Assembly (NCBI GenBank): GCA_947649495.1
Contig: CANSRU010000006.1
Location: forward strand, 62,001-126,000
From: an uncultured Porphyromonadaceae bacterium
GTDB lineage: Bacteria > Bacteroidota > Bacteroidia > Bacteroidales > Muribaculaceae
DNA length: 64,000 bases
Direction: 5' to 3'
Shown: in pieces, positions 29,936 to 39,634 of the stretch
How the letters are laid out: each line of letters opens with the position of its first letter
Numbering within the stretch: position 1 is the stretch's first letter
Made by a program: the position numbers and the translations under genes
Notes under the pieces: model-generated
Database searches by the model: none
Seen by the model: only the letters and a program-made list of their open reading frames with translations
Told to the model about the DNA's origin: nothing

Positions 29936-30412
29936 ATGAAAGATACCGAAATAATAATCCCTGTAAAGGTAGCCGCTTACGAGGAGCTCGAGGCTTCCGA
30001 CCGCAGGCTGGTGGATCTGGCTCGCGAAGCCACCCACCGTTCCTATGCTCCCTACAGCCGTTTCCGCGTGGGAGCAGCCATATTGCTCGATAACGGTGAG
30101 ACCATAACCGGTGCTAACCAGGAAAATGTAGCGTACCCTTCAGGAACATGCGCCGAACGCACAGCATGCTATTATGCCCATGCCACCTACCCTGAGGCCA
30201 AATTCGTGACCATCGCCGTGGCCGCACGCGACACCGATGGCAAAGAGGTGGCACAGCCCATAGCTCCATGTGGAGCATGCCGGCAGGCACTGCTTGAATA
30301 CGAGACTCTCGCGGGCCACGATGTGCGTGTGATACTTACAGGAGCGAAAGAGATGTTCATACTCCCATCGGTGAAATCGCTGCTGCCGTTTGCTTTTACG
30401 GAATTCGACTGA
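29936..30412 (+). CDS. cdd: Cytidine deaminase
   Basis: YAPYSRFRVGAAILLDNGETITGANQENVAYPSGTCAERTA...PCGACRQ. Confidence 0.95.
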   Translation: MKDTEIIIPVKVAAYEELEASDRRLVDLAREATHRSYAPYSRFRVGAAILLDNGETITGANQENVAYPSGTCAERTACYYAHATYPEAKFVTIAVAARDTDGKEVAQPIAPCGACRQALLEYETLAGHDVRVILTGAKEMFILPSVKSLLPFAFTEFD

Positions 30413-30473
30413 ACAGGCCATAACATAATTATATACCGGATTTCTAAAGAATCCTTGCATTTTATATCCCCAA

Positions 30474-31283
30474 ATGGCAAAAATCACAGTTCAGAATACG
30501 AATATAACTATCATCAATGTTGATGGCGAGGATTATGTGTCTATAACCGATTTGGCACGTCATAAAAGTGATGATCCTACTGCTGTTATAGGTAATTGGA
30601 TGCGCAACCGTAATACTATTGAGTTTCTTGGCATTTGGGAGAGTCTATATAACCCCGATTTCAAACCCCTCGAATTCGAGGGGTTTAGAAAAGAAGCGGG
30701 CTTAAATGCTTTTACTCTATCTCCAAAGAAATGGATTGAAACAACCTGTGCTGTCGGTTTGATTTCCAAATCCGGACGCTATGGTGGCACTTATGCCCAT
30801 AAGGATATTGCATTCAAATTCGCAAGTTGGATTTCGGTTGAGTTTGAATTATATATAGTCAAGGAGTTCCAACGCCTTAAAGCGGAAGAGCAAAAAGCAT
30901 TGGGTTGGTCAGCAAAGCGAGAGTTGTCGAAAATCAACTACCGTATACATACCGATGCCATAAAGCAGAACCTAATTCCAGCAGAGGTCACAAAAGCACA
31001 GGCAAGCATTATCTATGCCAATGAAGCGGATGTGTTGAACGTGGCTATGTTCGGCATGACAGCGAAACAGTGGCGTGAGGCTAACCCCGACTTGAAAGGC
31101 AATATCCGCGACTATGCCTCGGTCAACGAACTTATCTGCCTATCCAACATGGAAAGTCTCAATGCCGTATTCATAGAGCAAGGACTACTACAATCAGAGC
31201 GACTTATAAAACTCAACCAAATAGCCATCCATCAGATGAGCGTGTTGGAAAGTGGCGATAATGACCGTAAACTTTTGAAATAA
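30474..31283 (+). CDS. KilA-N domain-containing protein
   Basis: DYVSITDLARHKSDDPTAVIGNWMRNRNTIEFLGIWE; GGTYAHKDIAFKFASWISVEFELYIVKEFQRLK. Confidence 0.85.
   Translation: MAKITVQNTNITIINVDGEDYVSITDLARHKSDDPTAVIGNWMRNRNTIEFLGIWESLYNPDFKPLEFEGFRKEAGLNAFTLSPKKWIETTCAVGLISKSGRYGGTYAHKDIAFKFASWISVEFELYIVKEFQRLKAEEQKALGWSAKRELSKINYRIHTDAIKQNLIPAEVTKAQASIIYANEADVLNVAMFGMTAKQWREANPDLKGNIRDYASVNELICLSNMESLNAVFIEQGLLQSERLIKLNQIAIHQMSVLESGDNDRKLLK
30663..30686. repeat. 24-bp perfect palindrome inside KilA-N gene
   Basis: AAACCCCTCGAATTCGAGGGGTTT. Confidence 0.9.
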
Positions 31284-31301
31284 CAACCGTCTATTGTTTA
31301 T

Positions 31302-31667
31302 ATGACAACTAAGACAAAATACAAGGAGTTGTGGATCGCATCAGTTGATATCGTGGCATCTCCCGGTTATAAATTTAACGATCTCGTTGATTGTAGTGAG
31401 TGTAATGACACCTTACCCTCATATGATGGTGCATGGGCTAATATTATCTTACACGCCAAAACAATCAATGAGGCAATTAATCTTATAGAGAAAGGTTTGA
31501 GCGAAAAGAACTTTTCAATTAAATTCATTGATAAAATCGAAAATTTACATTCTCTTGTTGAGGATGAAAATGTAAACATAGATTTAGTTAGAGAAGCTGA
31601 ATGGCTTTATACGTCCAAATATTGCTTTATGATAAGTGATAAACTTTGGCCATATTTGGATACTTGA
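31302..31667 (+). CDS. Hypothetical protein (AT-rich)
   Basis: 121-aa ORF downstream of KilA-N gene, same strand, short gap. Confidence 0.55.
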   Translation: MTTKTKYKELWIASVDIVASPGYKFNDLVDCSECNDTLPSYDGAWANIILHAKTINEAINLIEKGLSEKNFSIKFIDKIENLHSLVEDENVNIDLVREAEWLYTSKYCFMISDKLWPYLDT

Positions 31668-31698
31668 ATTATTATAACGCTTAGATTCCGAATATAGA

Positions 31699-33810
31699 AT
31701 GAAACAAGCAATCAAACATCTCATTACCGTGGCGGCATGCATCTCAGCATTCCTTACCGTGCCCGCCACGCATGCACAGGCTGTGATATTTCCGCAGCAG
31801 CGACAAGCCGGAACCGCCTCCGTCACTACCCACGATAAGACAATAACGCTGTCCAACAACCTGCTGAGCGCATCATTCGTCAACGACAATGGCCGTCTGA
31901 GTTTCGGTGGATGCAGCGAACTTGGATTGGAGCCGGGAACCGAATTGTTCACCATAACGCTGCAGAACGACACAACGGCATCCATTCCGGCATCGGCCAT
32001 GACGGTGACCGGCTGGGGACACGAATCGCTGAGCGCATGTCCCTCCGCGACAATAGCATCGGAAAAACTTCCGGGTCAAAGCATATATGCCAACCTGACC
32101 TACGGAGACCTGACATTCAACTGGAAAGCAGTGCTGCGCGACGGCTCCCACTATCTGCGCACCGAGCTAATCATCACGGCGAGCAAGGATACCGACATAC
32201 ACTGCATAATCCCGATGGTTTACCTCACATCGTCCGACAAGGTTCCCGCCGTGGTCGGAAACACCCGCGGCGCAGTGCTCGTTTCCAAATCCATTTTCGC
32301 CGGACTTGAGACACCCACAGGCATAAACACTGCCGAGACAATAATAGCCCCTGACGGCACCGACTCCGGCATAAGCATTATAAAAGGCTTGTGGAGCAGG
32401 CACACCACACTGCATGCCGGCAAAAGCTGGGACATAAGCACCGTGGCCGGGCTTATTGCTCCGGGCCAACCCCGACGGTCGTTTCTCGCCTACAGCGAAC
32501 GCGAGCGTGCAGTGCCATGGCGTCCGTTCCCGCACTATAATTCATGGTATGAGCTAAACATCGACCGCAATAACTCCGCCACCTATCAGGGACACATGAC
32601 GGCTCAAGACTGCGTGGATGTCGTGACACAGTGGAAAACCAATCTTTTTGACCGCCATGGTGCAGCCATAAAAGCCTTTGTGTGGGACGACGGATGGGAC
32701 GAATACGGCACCTGGACATTCAACAAAGGTTTTCCCAACGGATTCCGTGACCCCTACGATGTGGCCCGCACCACAGGCGCCGGCACCGGAGCTTGGCTCG
32801 GTCCGGTTGGAGGATACGGCACATCGGGTGAGATGCGACGGAAATATTGGGCAGACAAAGGAGGAATGCAGCTGAGCAATCCCGCATACTACGATGTGTT
32901 TCTCAACTCCTGCCGCGACATGGTGGACAAGTACGACTTCTGCTTTTTCAAACTCGACGGCATCAGCGCCCAGTTCAGCTCCAAAGGTCCTGACGAAGGA
33001 TACACCGGCGAAGAGAATGCCGAGGGTATAATCTCGATTCTGAAAGATGTGCGCACCATACGCCCCGATATGTTCTTCAACACCACCGTGGGCACATGGG
33101 CCTCGCCATTCTGGTTCCACTACACCGACGCCGTATGGCGACAGGAACAGGATTTCGGCACCATAGGCAATCAGGGTGACGACCGCGAGCGTTGGATTAC
33201 ATACCGCGACAGCCTCGTATACAGCAATTTCGTAAAGAACTCTCCACTATGCCCCATCAACACCCTTATGACACACGGCGTGATAGTGACCGAATATGGC
33301 GATGTTTCCAAATCCATGGACTACGAAGGTATCCTGCGGGAGATACGATGTGCATTTGCCTGCGGTTCAGGAATGGTAGAGCTATATTGCGATTCAAAGC
33401 TGCTCAACGACATTAACGGTGGTGCGCTATGGAAAGACATTGCCGACTGCATAAAATGGCAGGCCGACAATGCCGATGTGCTCCCGGATGTGCACTGGGT
33501 AGGCGGCAGCCCGTGGGATGGCTCCGAGGCCAACATCTACGGCTGGGCATCATGGAATGGCGAAAAATCCACCCTCGCCCTACGCAATCCCTCCACCAAG
33601 GAGAAATCATTCACATTCACGCTGCGCGATGTGCTCGAAGTGCCCGACTACGAGAACCGCCCCATACTGCTGACCGACGCCTTTGACCGTCAGGAAAATA
33701 TATCAGGCATCCATACTTCAGGCAATGCCATGAATCTTGACACTCCGATAACGGTGTGGATTCCGGCCTCATCAGTATTCGTATTCAACGGCAGGCACAC
33801 GGAAAAATAA
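31699..33810 (+). CDS. Secreted glycoside hydrolase, clan GH-D/GH36-like
   Basis: Signal peptide; AIKAFVWDDGWDEYGTW and YDFCFFKLDGISAQF TIM-barrel strands typical of GH27/36-like enzymes. Confidence 0.6.
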   Translation: MKQAIKHLITVAACISAFLTVPATHAQAVIFPQQRQAGTASVTTHDKTITLSNNLLSASFVNDNGRLSFGGCSELGLEPGTELFTITLQNDTTASIPASAMTVTGWGHESLSACPSATIASEKLPGQSIYANLTYGDLTFNWKAVLRDGSHYLRTELIITASKDTDIHCIIPMVYLTSSDKVPAVVGNTRGAVLVSKSIFAGLETPTGINTAETIIAPDGTDSGISIIKGLWSRHTTLHAGKSWDISTVAGLIAPGQPRRSFLAYSERERAVPWRPFPHYNSWYELNIDRNNSATYQGHMTAQDCVDVVTQWKTNLFDRHGAAIKAFVWDDGWDEYGTWTFNKGFPNGFRDPYDVARTTGAGTGAWLGPVGGYGTSGEMRRKYWADKGGMQLSNPAYYDVFLNSCRDMVDKYDFCFFKLDGISAQFSSKGPDEGYTGEENAEGIISILKDVRTIRPDMFFNTTVGTWASPFWFHYTDAVWRQEQDFGTIGNQGDDRERWITYRDSLVYSNFVKNSPLCPINTLMTHGVIVTEYGDVSKSMDYEGILREIRCAFACGSGMVELYCDSKLLNDINGGALWKDIADCIKWQADNADVLPDVHWVGGSPWDGSEANIYGWASWNGEKSTLALRNPSTKEKSFTFTLRDVLEVPDYENRPILLTDAFDRQENISGIHTSGNAMNLDTPITVWIPASSVFVFNGRHTEK

Positions 33811-33831
33811 TCAACGGCGACATACCGCTGC

Positions 33832-33865
33832 AAGTCCGGATACCCACAAATGGGTATCCGGACTT
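33832..33865 (+). terminator. Terminator
   Basis: AAGTCCGGATACCCA caaa TGGGTATCCGGACTT perfect 15-bp stem then CCTTTTAT. Confidence 0.8.
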
Positions 33866-33899
33866 CCTTTTATCCTATTATGCTAACTATTATTGGGGA

Positions 33900-33952
33900 T
33901 TGTGAGCCCGATGCCGTAAGGATAATTTTGTATCACTGAAAAAACAGTGATA
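33900..33952 (+). promoter_or_regulatory. Promoter plus inverted-repeat operator/hairpin for TonB receptor operon
   Basis: TTG-N20-TAATTTTG then TATCACTG-AAAAAA-CAGTGATA across the predicted start site. Confidence 0.65.
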
Positions 33953-33978
33953 CATAACCAATCCATTCACGGCAAAAG

Positions 33979-36753
33979 ATGACTAAATACATCTTGGCAT
34001 TACACCTTATTATATTAATGGCGTTACCCGCCATGGGCTACACGCTATCGGGCACTGTAACCGATGCTTCCACAGGCGACCCCCTGCCATTCGCCACTAT
34101 AAAAATCACCCCGGGGAATTCGTCAACCCACACCGATGCCGATGGCCGATGGCAACTCAACGCCGGTCAGGGCAAGCACACATTATCCATATCATACATA
34201 GGTTATATCACTTCAGAAAACGAAATAGAGATATCTGCACCGCAGACCATCGACATATCCCTGATACCCGACAGCCACAGTCTTGACGAAGTGGTGGTCA
34301 CAGCACGCGAGAACACGGGGCTGGCAAGCGGTTCACGCATTGACCGCGACGCGATGGCCCACCTCCAGCCCACGAGTTTCACGGATTTACTCGAACTTCT
34401 GCCTGGAAACATCAGCCACACCCCCGACATGGGGCGCGCCAACACCATATCGCTCCGCGAAACAGGCAATATAGCAGCATCAGGAGCTATAAGCGACAAT
34501 CCCGACTATGCAATAACCTCGCTCGGCACACCTTTTATAATAGACGGCACCCCGATTAACAACGATGCCAACCTGAGGGAGATACCGGGAGCTTCGAGCG
34601 GCGACGCTTCATATCTGCGTTCCACCGTTAACCGCGGAACAGATATGCGAACCATATCCACCGACAACATTGAGAGCGTGGAAGTGATTCGCGGCATCCC
34701 GTCGGCCGAATATGGCAATCTCACATCGGGAGTGGTCAACATCAAGCGTATTCGCCGCGCCACACCGTGGACCGCGCGTTTCAAGGCCGACGAGTACAGC
34801 AAACTGTTCTCGGCAGGCAAGGGATTCGCCCTATCGGGCACCGACCACGTTATAAACTTAGACGCCGGATTTCTTGATTCCAAGACAGACCCGCGTAACA
34901 ATCTTGAGAACTATAAACGTGCCAATGCCTCGATGCGGGCACGGCTACGATGGAACTCATCCACACTTACCACCGTGTGGAACATCGGAGCTGACTATAC
35001 CGGCTCGTTCGACAACGCCAAGACAGACCCCGACCTCAACCAGAAAAAAATTGACGAATACCGCAGTTCCTACAATCGCATGTCGGCGAGCTCAGACCTC
35101 ACCCTTATGTTCTCAGGCATAAGTTGGCTTGAATCAGTAAGCCTGAACACATCGGCGGCATACGTCATTGACCGGCTCACACGACGCAAACAGGTAACGG
35201 CCAACGGAACACCTCTTGCCCCCACTTCGATGGAGGAGGGGGTGCACGATGGCAAATATCTTCTTGGCACATATCTCGCCGATTTCAGACTCGATGGCCG
35301 TCCGGTGGACATATTCACGAAATTACGTGCCGCGGGGTCAGTATCGACAGGCCGCTGGCTCCACAGCTATAAGGCCGGGGCGGAATGGGTGTTCACCAAA
35401 AACTATGGACGCGGACAGATATACGACCTCGACCGCCCGCTGAGCGGAGGATGGACCACCCGCCCGAGAGCCTACCGCGACATACCCGCGCTCCACACCG
35501 TGTCGGCTTTTGCCGAAGACAATATCGTGGCGCTGTTCGGGTCACACAAACTGGAGATTCAGGCCGGTGTGAGGCTTATGGCGATTCCCTCGCTCAACCG
35601 GCGCTATTACCTGTCGGGGAAACCGTACATAGACCCGAGAGCCAATATCCAATGGTCGTTCCCTGAATTACAGGTTCTGGGGCAGCCTTTACGTCTGAGC
35701 TTGGCCGCAGGATTCGGCATGACCACCAAAATGCCAACGCTCGACTACCTATATCCACAGAAACACTATGCCGATTTCGTGCAACTCGGATATTACGATA
35801 TCAACAACCCGTACGAATATTCAAAAGTTAATCTCCGCACCTACATCACTGACCCTACGAACTATAATCTACGCGCCGCCCGCAATCGCAAATGGGAAGT
35901 GCGTGCAGCTGCTGAATGGGGCAAAAACAGGCTCTCGGTTACATATTTCCGCGAGCACATGAACAATGGTTACCGCTATTCGGCAATATACGACAGCTAC
36001 AGCTACCGCCGTTACGACGCCTCATCCATCGACCCGTCGACACTCACCGCACCACCATCACTCGACAATCTACCATATACCGACAGGCGCATACTCGACG
36101 GCTACAACCGGGTAACAAACGGCACACGTATAGACAAGCAGGGGGTTGAAATCCAGATATCCACAGCACGGTGGCGTCCGCTCGCCACGGCAATGACAGT
36201 AACAGGGGCGTGGTTCCGTTCACGCTACTCCAACTCGCAGATGCTTTACTATCCGGTAAACATGACAATAGGGAACACTGCCGTAAGCGACCGGTATGTA
36301 GGCATATACGACACCACCGACGGACGTCTGAACGACCAATTCAACACCAACTTCATGTTTGACACCCAGATACCCCGCTGGGGATTGATATTCACCACTA
36401 CCCTCCAGTGCATGTGGTGGGTGAAATCACGCCGACTTCACGAAAACGGCATTCCCGAGGGATATATATCGGCCGACGACGGCAAGATACATCCATACAC
36501 ATCGGCCGATGCCTCCGACCCAATGCTGCAACATCTCATACGCCGTTTCAGCGAACAGCTCTACGAACCGCAAAAAGTGCCCATGGCCATGTATCTGAAT
36601 CTGAAAGCCACAAAGCAGATCGGACGCTATCTGAGGCTGTCGGCTTTTGTAAACCGCATAATAGACTATCTCCCCGACTATAAGTCCAACGGCATAACCG
36701 TGCGCCGCGCATCCGAGGCCTATTTCGGAATGGAAGCCACTTTAACCATCTGA
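33979..36753 (+). CDS. TonB-dependent receptor
   Basis: LSGTVTDASTGDPLPFATIKI; ESVEVIRGIPSAEYGNLTSGVVNIK plug; beta-barrel ending YFGMEATLTI. Confidence 0.92.
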   Translation: MTKYILALHLIILMALPAMGYTLSGTVTDASTGDPLPFATIKITPGNSSTHTDADGRWQLNAGQGKHTLSISYIGYITSENEIEISAPQTIDISLIPDSHSLDEVVVTARENTGLASGSRIDRDAMAHLQPTSFTDLLELLPGNISHTPDMGRANTISLRETGNIAASGAISDNPDYAITSLGTPFIIDGTPINNDANLREIPGASSGDASYLRSTVNRGTDMRTISTDNIESVEVIRGIPSAEYGNLTSGVVNIKRIRRATPWTARFKADEYSKLFSAGKGFALSGTDHVINLDAGFLDSKTDPRNNLENYKRANASMRARLRWNSSTLTTVWNIGADYTGSFDNAKTDPDLNQKKIDEYRSSYNRMSASSDLTLMFSGISWLESVSLNTSAAYVIDRLTRRKQVTANGTPLAPTSMEEGVHDGKYLLGTYLADFRLDGRPVDIFTKLRAAGSVSTGRWLHSYKAGAEWVFTKNYGRGQIYDLDRPLSGGWTTRPRAYRDIPALHTVSAFAEDNIVALFGSHKLEIQAGVRLMAIPSLNRRYYLSGKPYIDPRANIQWSFPELQVLGQPLRLSLAAGFGMTTKMPTLDYLYPQKHYADFVQLGYYDINNPYEYSKVNLRTYITDPTNYNLRAARNRKWEVRAAAEWGKNRLSVTYFREHMNNGYRYSAIYDSYSYRRYDASSIDPSTLTAPPSLDNLPYTDRRILDGYNRVTNGTRIDKQGVEIQISTARWRPLATAMTVTGAWFRSRYSNSQMLYYPVNMTIGNTAVSDRYVGIYDTTDGRLNDQFNTNFMFDTQIPRWGLIFTTTLQCMWWVKSRRLHENGIPEGYISADDGKIHPYTSADASDPMLQHLIRRFSEQLYEPQKVPMAMYLNLKATKQIGRYLRLSAFVNRIIDYLPDYKSNGITVRRASEAYFGMEATLTI

Positions 36754-36783
36754 CATAACTGAAATCAATAAACAATAAGACCA

Positions 36784-38070
36784 ATGAAACTATCAAAATT
36801 TATCCTCGCTGCGATGCTGTTCACAGGCACAGCCATGCAGTTCAGTTCATGTTCCGACAACGACACCCCTGTGGTCTACTATCCAGTGACACTCAGCATC
36901 ACACTTCCACAGGAAATATCTGAAGCTAATATCCTTGATGAGGAATATGCGTTCAGGAATGTATCGACAAATCAAGTCAAGACCTTTACCGACAAAGCCG
37001 ACATCGAACTCTCTCCGGGGCTCTACGATGTTACTTACACCGCCCATGTGCAACTTTCCAACGGTGTTACATCGACCATGCGCGCGCAAAGCCAGAGCGT
37101 ACAGATCAAGGAAGGAGCCAACAGCATAACGCTTATGGCCTACAACACCATCGAATCTGACGACCTGATAATAGCCGAAGTGTTCTTCACCGGAACCACC
37201 ACAGCCACCGGCGCACAGCATCGTGGCGATGACTATATAAAACTCTACAACAACACCGACCATGTGATATATGCCGACGGCATATCAATATTCGAGAGCA
37301 ACTTCAACACCACCGCCAAATACGATTACACACCCGATATAATGGGAGAGTCAGTGGCCGTATGGGCTGTGTACACTGTACCGGGCAACGGTACCGAATA
37401 TCCTGTGCAACCCGGCGAATATTTCCTGATAGCCGACAATGCCTACGACCACCGCACCACCAACGAACTGTCGTTTGACCTGTCGCACGCCAAATGCGAA
37501 TGGTACGATGAGTCGCAGGCTGCCTCACAGCAGGACGTGGACAATCCCGCGGTTCCCAATATGGATAAGATCTACTGCTACACACGCTCCATCTACATGC
37601 TTGCCAACGGTGGCAACCGAGCCGTAGGCATAGCTCGCATAAACAAGGACGCCGAAACATTCCTGACAGAAAATGTCTACGACTATACCTACATGCTCGT
37701 CACTCCCGCAATAAGCAAAGAGATGACAGGCTCAGCCTACTTCATCCCCAATTCCTGTGTGCTTGATGTGGTTAACTGCTCCACCGAGACAGGCTATCAA
37801 TGGAATGTGACATCGCCCGCGCTCGACTGCGGATGGACATGGTGCTCAATGAACAATTCCGACAAGACCCGATTCTTCACAAGCGTGCGCCGCAAGATGC
37901 TTTACCTTAACGAGAATGGAAATCCGGTGCTCAAAGACACAAACAATTCTACCGACGACTTCAACTCGCGCGTCACACCCTCCGAGATAGAACTTCAGGG
38001 CACTGCCATAAATGCCGATGGCACCAAATGCACTACCCGCACATACGATGGCGTGACACCTATGCCCTAA
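36784..38070 (+). CDS. DUF4876-like lipoprotein
   Basis: Lipobox FSSCSDND; DDLIIAEVFFTGT...DDYIKLYNNTDHVIYADGISI. Confidence 0.75.
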   Translation: MKLSKFILAAMLFTGTAMQFSSCSDNDTPVVYYPVTLSITLPQEISEANILDEEYAFRNVSTNQVKTFTDKADIELSPGLYDVTYTAHVQLSNGVTSTMRAQSQSVQIKEGANSITLMAYNTIESDDLIIAEVFFTGTTTATGAQHRGDDYIKLYNNTDHVIYADGISIFESNFNTTAKYDYTPDIMGESVAVWAVYTVPGNGTEYPVQPGEYFLIADNAYDHRTTNELSFDLSHAKCEWYDESQAASQQDVDNPAVPNMDKIYCYTRSIYMLANGGNRAVGIARINKDAETFLTENVYDYTYMLVTPAISKEMTGSAYFIPNSCVLDVVNCSTETGYQWNVTSPALDCGWTWCSMNNSDKTRFFTSVRRKMLYLNENGNPVLKDTNNSTDDFNSRVTPSEIELQGTAINADGTKCTTRTYDGVTPMP

Positions 38071-38076
38071 GCCTGC

Positions 38077-39621
38077 ATGTTAAAGACATCTGTCATCACC
38101 GTTACACTTGCCATATCGGCCGCGCTGCAAACCACGGCGGCCGATATGACTTCTGATTCCATACCCGCAGTGAACCTGCGCATAGACAGCCATTCATCCA
38201 TGCTGTGGCGGGAAACACCGTTGTCATATTCCAATCCGGCCTTAAAACAATGGATGCTGCCTATATCTTACAGCACCATCTCGGCAGGATACCATAGCGA
38301 CAAGAGCAACAGGCCGGTCAATGTGCAGCTTGGCAGTGGCAACGATTACTGGAGTGCCGGAGCCGACAGTTATATAAAACACCGCGGCTCCACACTGTGG
38401 GGTAATGCATCCTACCGCAACGGCCATATCCGGTCGGTGAACTGGAACGAAAGTTCTGATGCGGAACTGATATACCCATATTTCACAGCCGATTCAGTCG
38501 GTGGCGACATGAACATGGAGAGCTACAGTTTCGCAGGAGGCTACGCAGGCCACTCCGGCCGATGGGCGTGGGGCGGGACAATAGGCTATCATGCCGGACT
38601 ATATTACCGTAACGTCGATCCCAGGCCACGCAATGTCACGGGACGTCTCGACATTTCGGCAGGTGCGGCGATACGCATCGGCGGTGGAGCGTATTACGGA
38701 GGTCTATCCGTCAACTACCGCAAATACAAACAGACGTGCGACATAGAGTTCATCAACGAAATGAGCGATAACCGCATATGGCATCTTACTGGACTGGGCA
38801 CACACTACGAACGCTTCGAGGCCAAAGGTTACTCGCATTATTACGACGGCAACCGTTGGGGAACCTCAATCGGCATATTCCCGTCGACACGCCGCGGAGC
38901 TGTGGTTTCAGCCGGATTCTCATCATTCAGATTCGACCATATACTCACCGCACTCAACAAACTTCCGCTGCAATCCGCACGCGAAAACCGTCTTGACGCC
39001 GAAGCCGGCTGGCTTGCGCCGGGTAAAACACACGATTGGAGCGCCATGGTGAATCTGACCCACGGCAAGCGCTCGGGCACCGAAAACTTGTTCGGAGACC
39101 CGGCCGCAGATGTGTTCCCGCAGATAGGTTCTCTTGACATGTACACCCACACCTTCACAGCTGCCAATCTGAACCTCCTGTGGCAATGGCATCCAAGGAG
39201 CGGTTATCTCCTATGCGTAAGACCATCGGTTACATACTCACGCAGCCGCGAGACTTACGCTGACCCGCATAGACATCTTCAGCTTGCATCAATCACTCCG
39301 GCGGTTCTAATAAAAGGAGCTCTCGGACTCGGCTCTTTTTGGCGTGGAGAATTGTCACTGCGATATGCCATGTCGGCACCTGCCGGATGCGACAGCGACA
39401 TGCCTATAGACAATACGGTGCCGGCAGGAATGCAACTGGCCGATATAAACCGCTACGACATTCTGTCGAAACCGCACTCCACTGTTGAGATAGAGGCTGA
39501 CATATCGCGTGCGATAAACCACCGCTATGCGCTGATGCTCGCGATAGCCTACCGGCACGGTTCGTTCACCACCGGCATTCAGTCTGACTATCTTGACATC
39601 TCTTTATCATTAATATTCTAA
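38077..39621 (+). CDS. DUF6850-like outer-membrane beta-barrel protein
   Basis: Signal peptide, alternating aromatic beta-strands, C-terminal YLDISLSLIF; follows the DUF4876-like gene. Confidence 0.65.
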   Translation: MLKTSVITVTLAISAALQTTAADMTSDSIPAVNLRIDSHSSMLWRETPLSYSNPALKQWMLPISYSTISAGYHSDKSNRPVNVQLGSGNDYWSAGADSYIKHRGSTLWGNASYRNGHIRSVNWNESSDAELIYPYFTADSVGGDMNMESYSFAGGYAGHSGRWAWGGTIGYHAGLYYRNVDPRPRNVTGRLDISAGAAIRIGGGAYYGGLSVNYRKYKQTCDIEFINEMSDNRIWHLTGLGTHYERFEAKGYSHYYDGNRWGTSIGIFPSTRRGAVVSAGFSSFRFDHILTALNKLPLQSARENRLDAEAGWLAPGKTHDWSAMVNLTHGKRSGTENLFGDPAADVFPQIGSLDMYTHTFTAANLNLLWQWHPRSGYLLCVRPSVTYSRSRETYADPHRHLQLASITPAVLIKGALGLGSFWRGELSLRYAMSAPAGCDSDMPIDNTVPAGMQLADINRYDILSKPHSTVEIEADISRAINHRYALMLAIAYRHGSFTTGIQSDYLDISLSLIF

Positions 39622-39634
39622 CCAATTCCCATAA

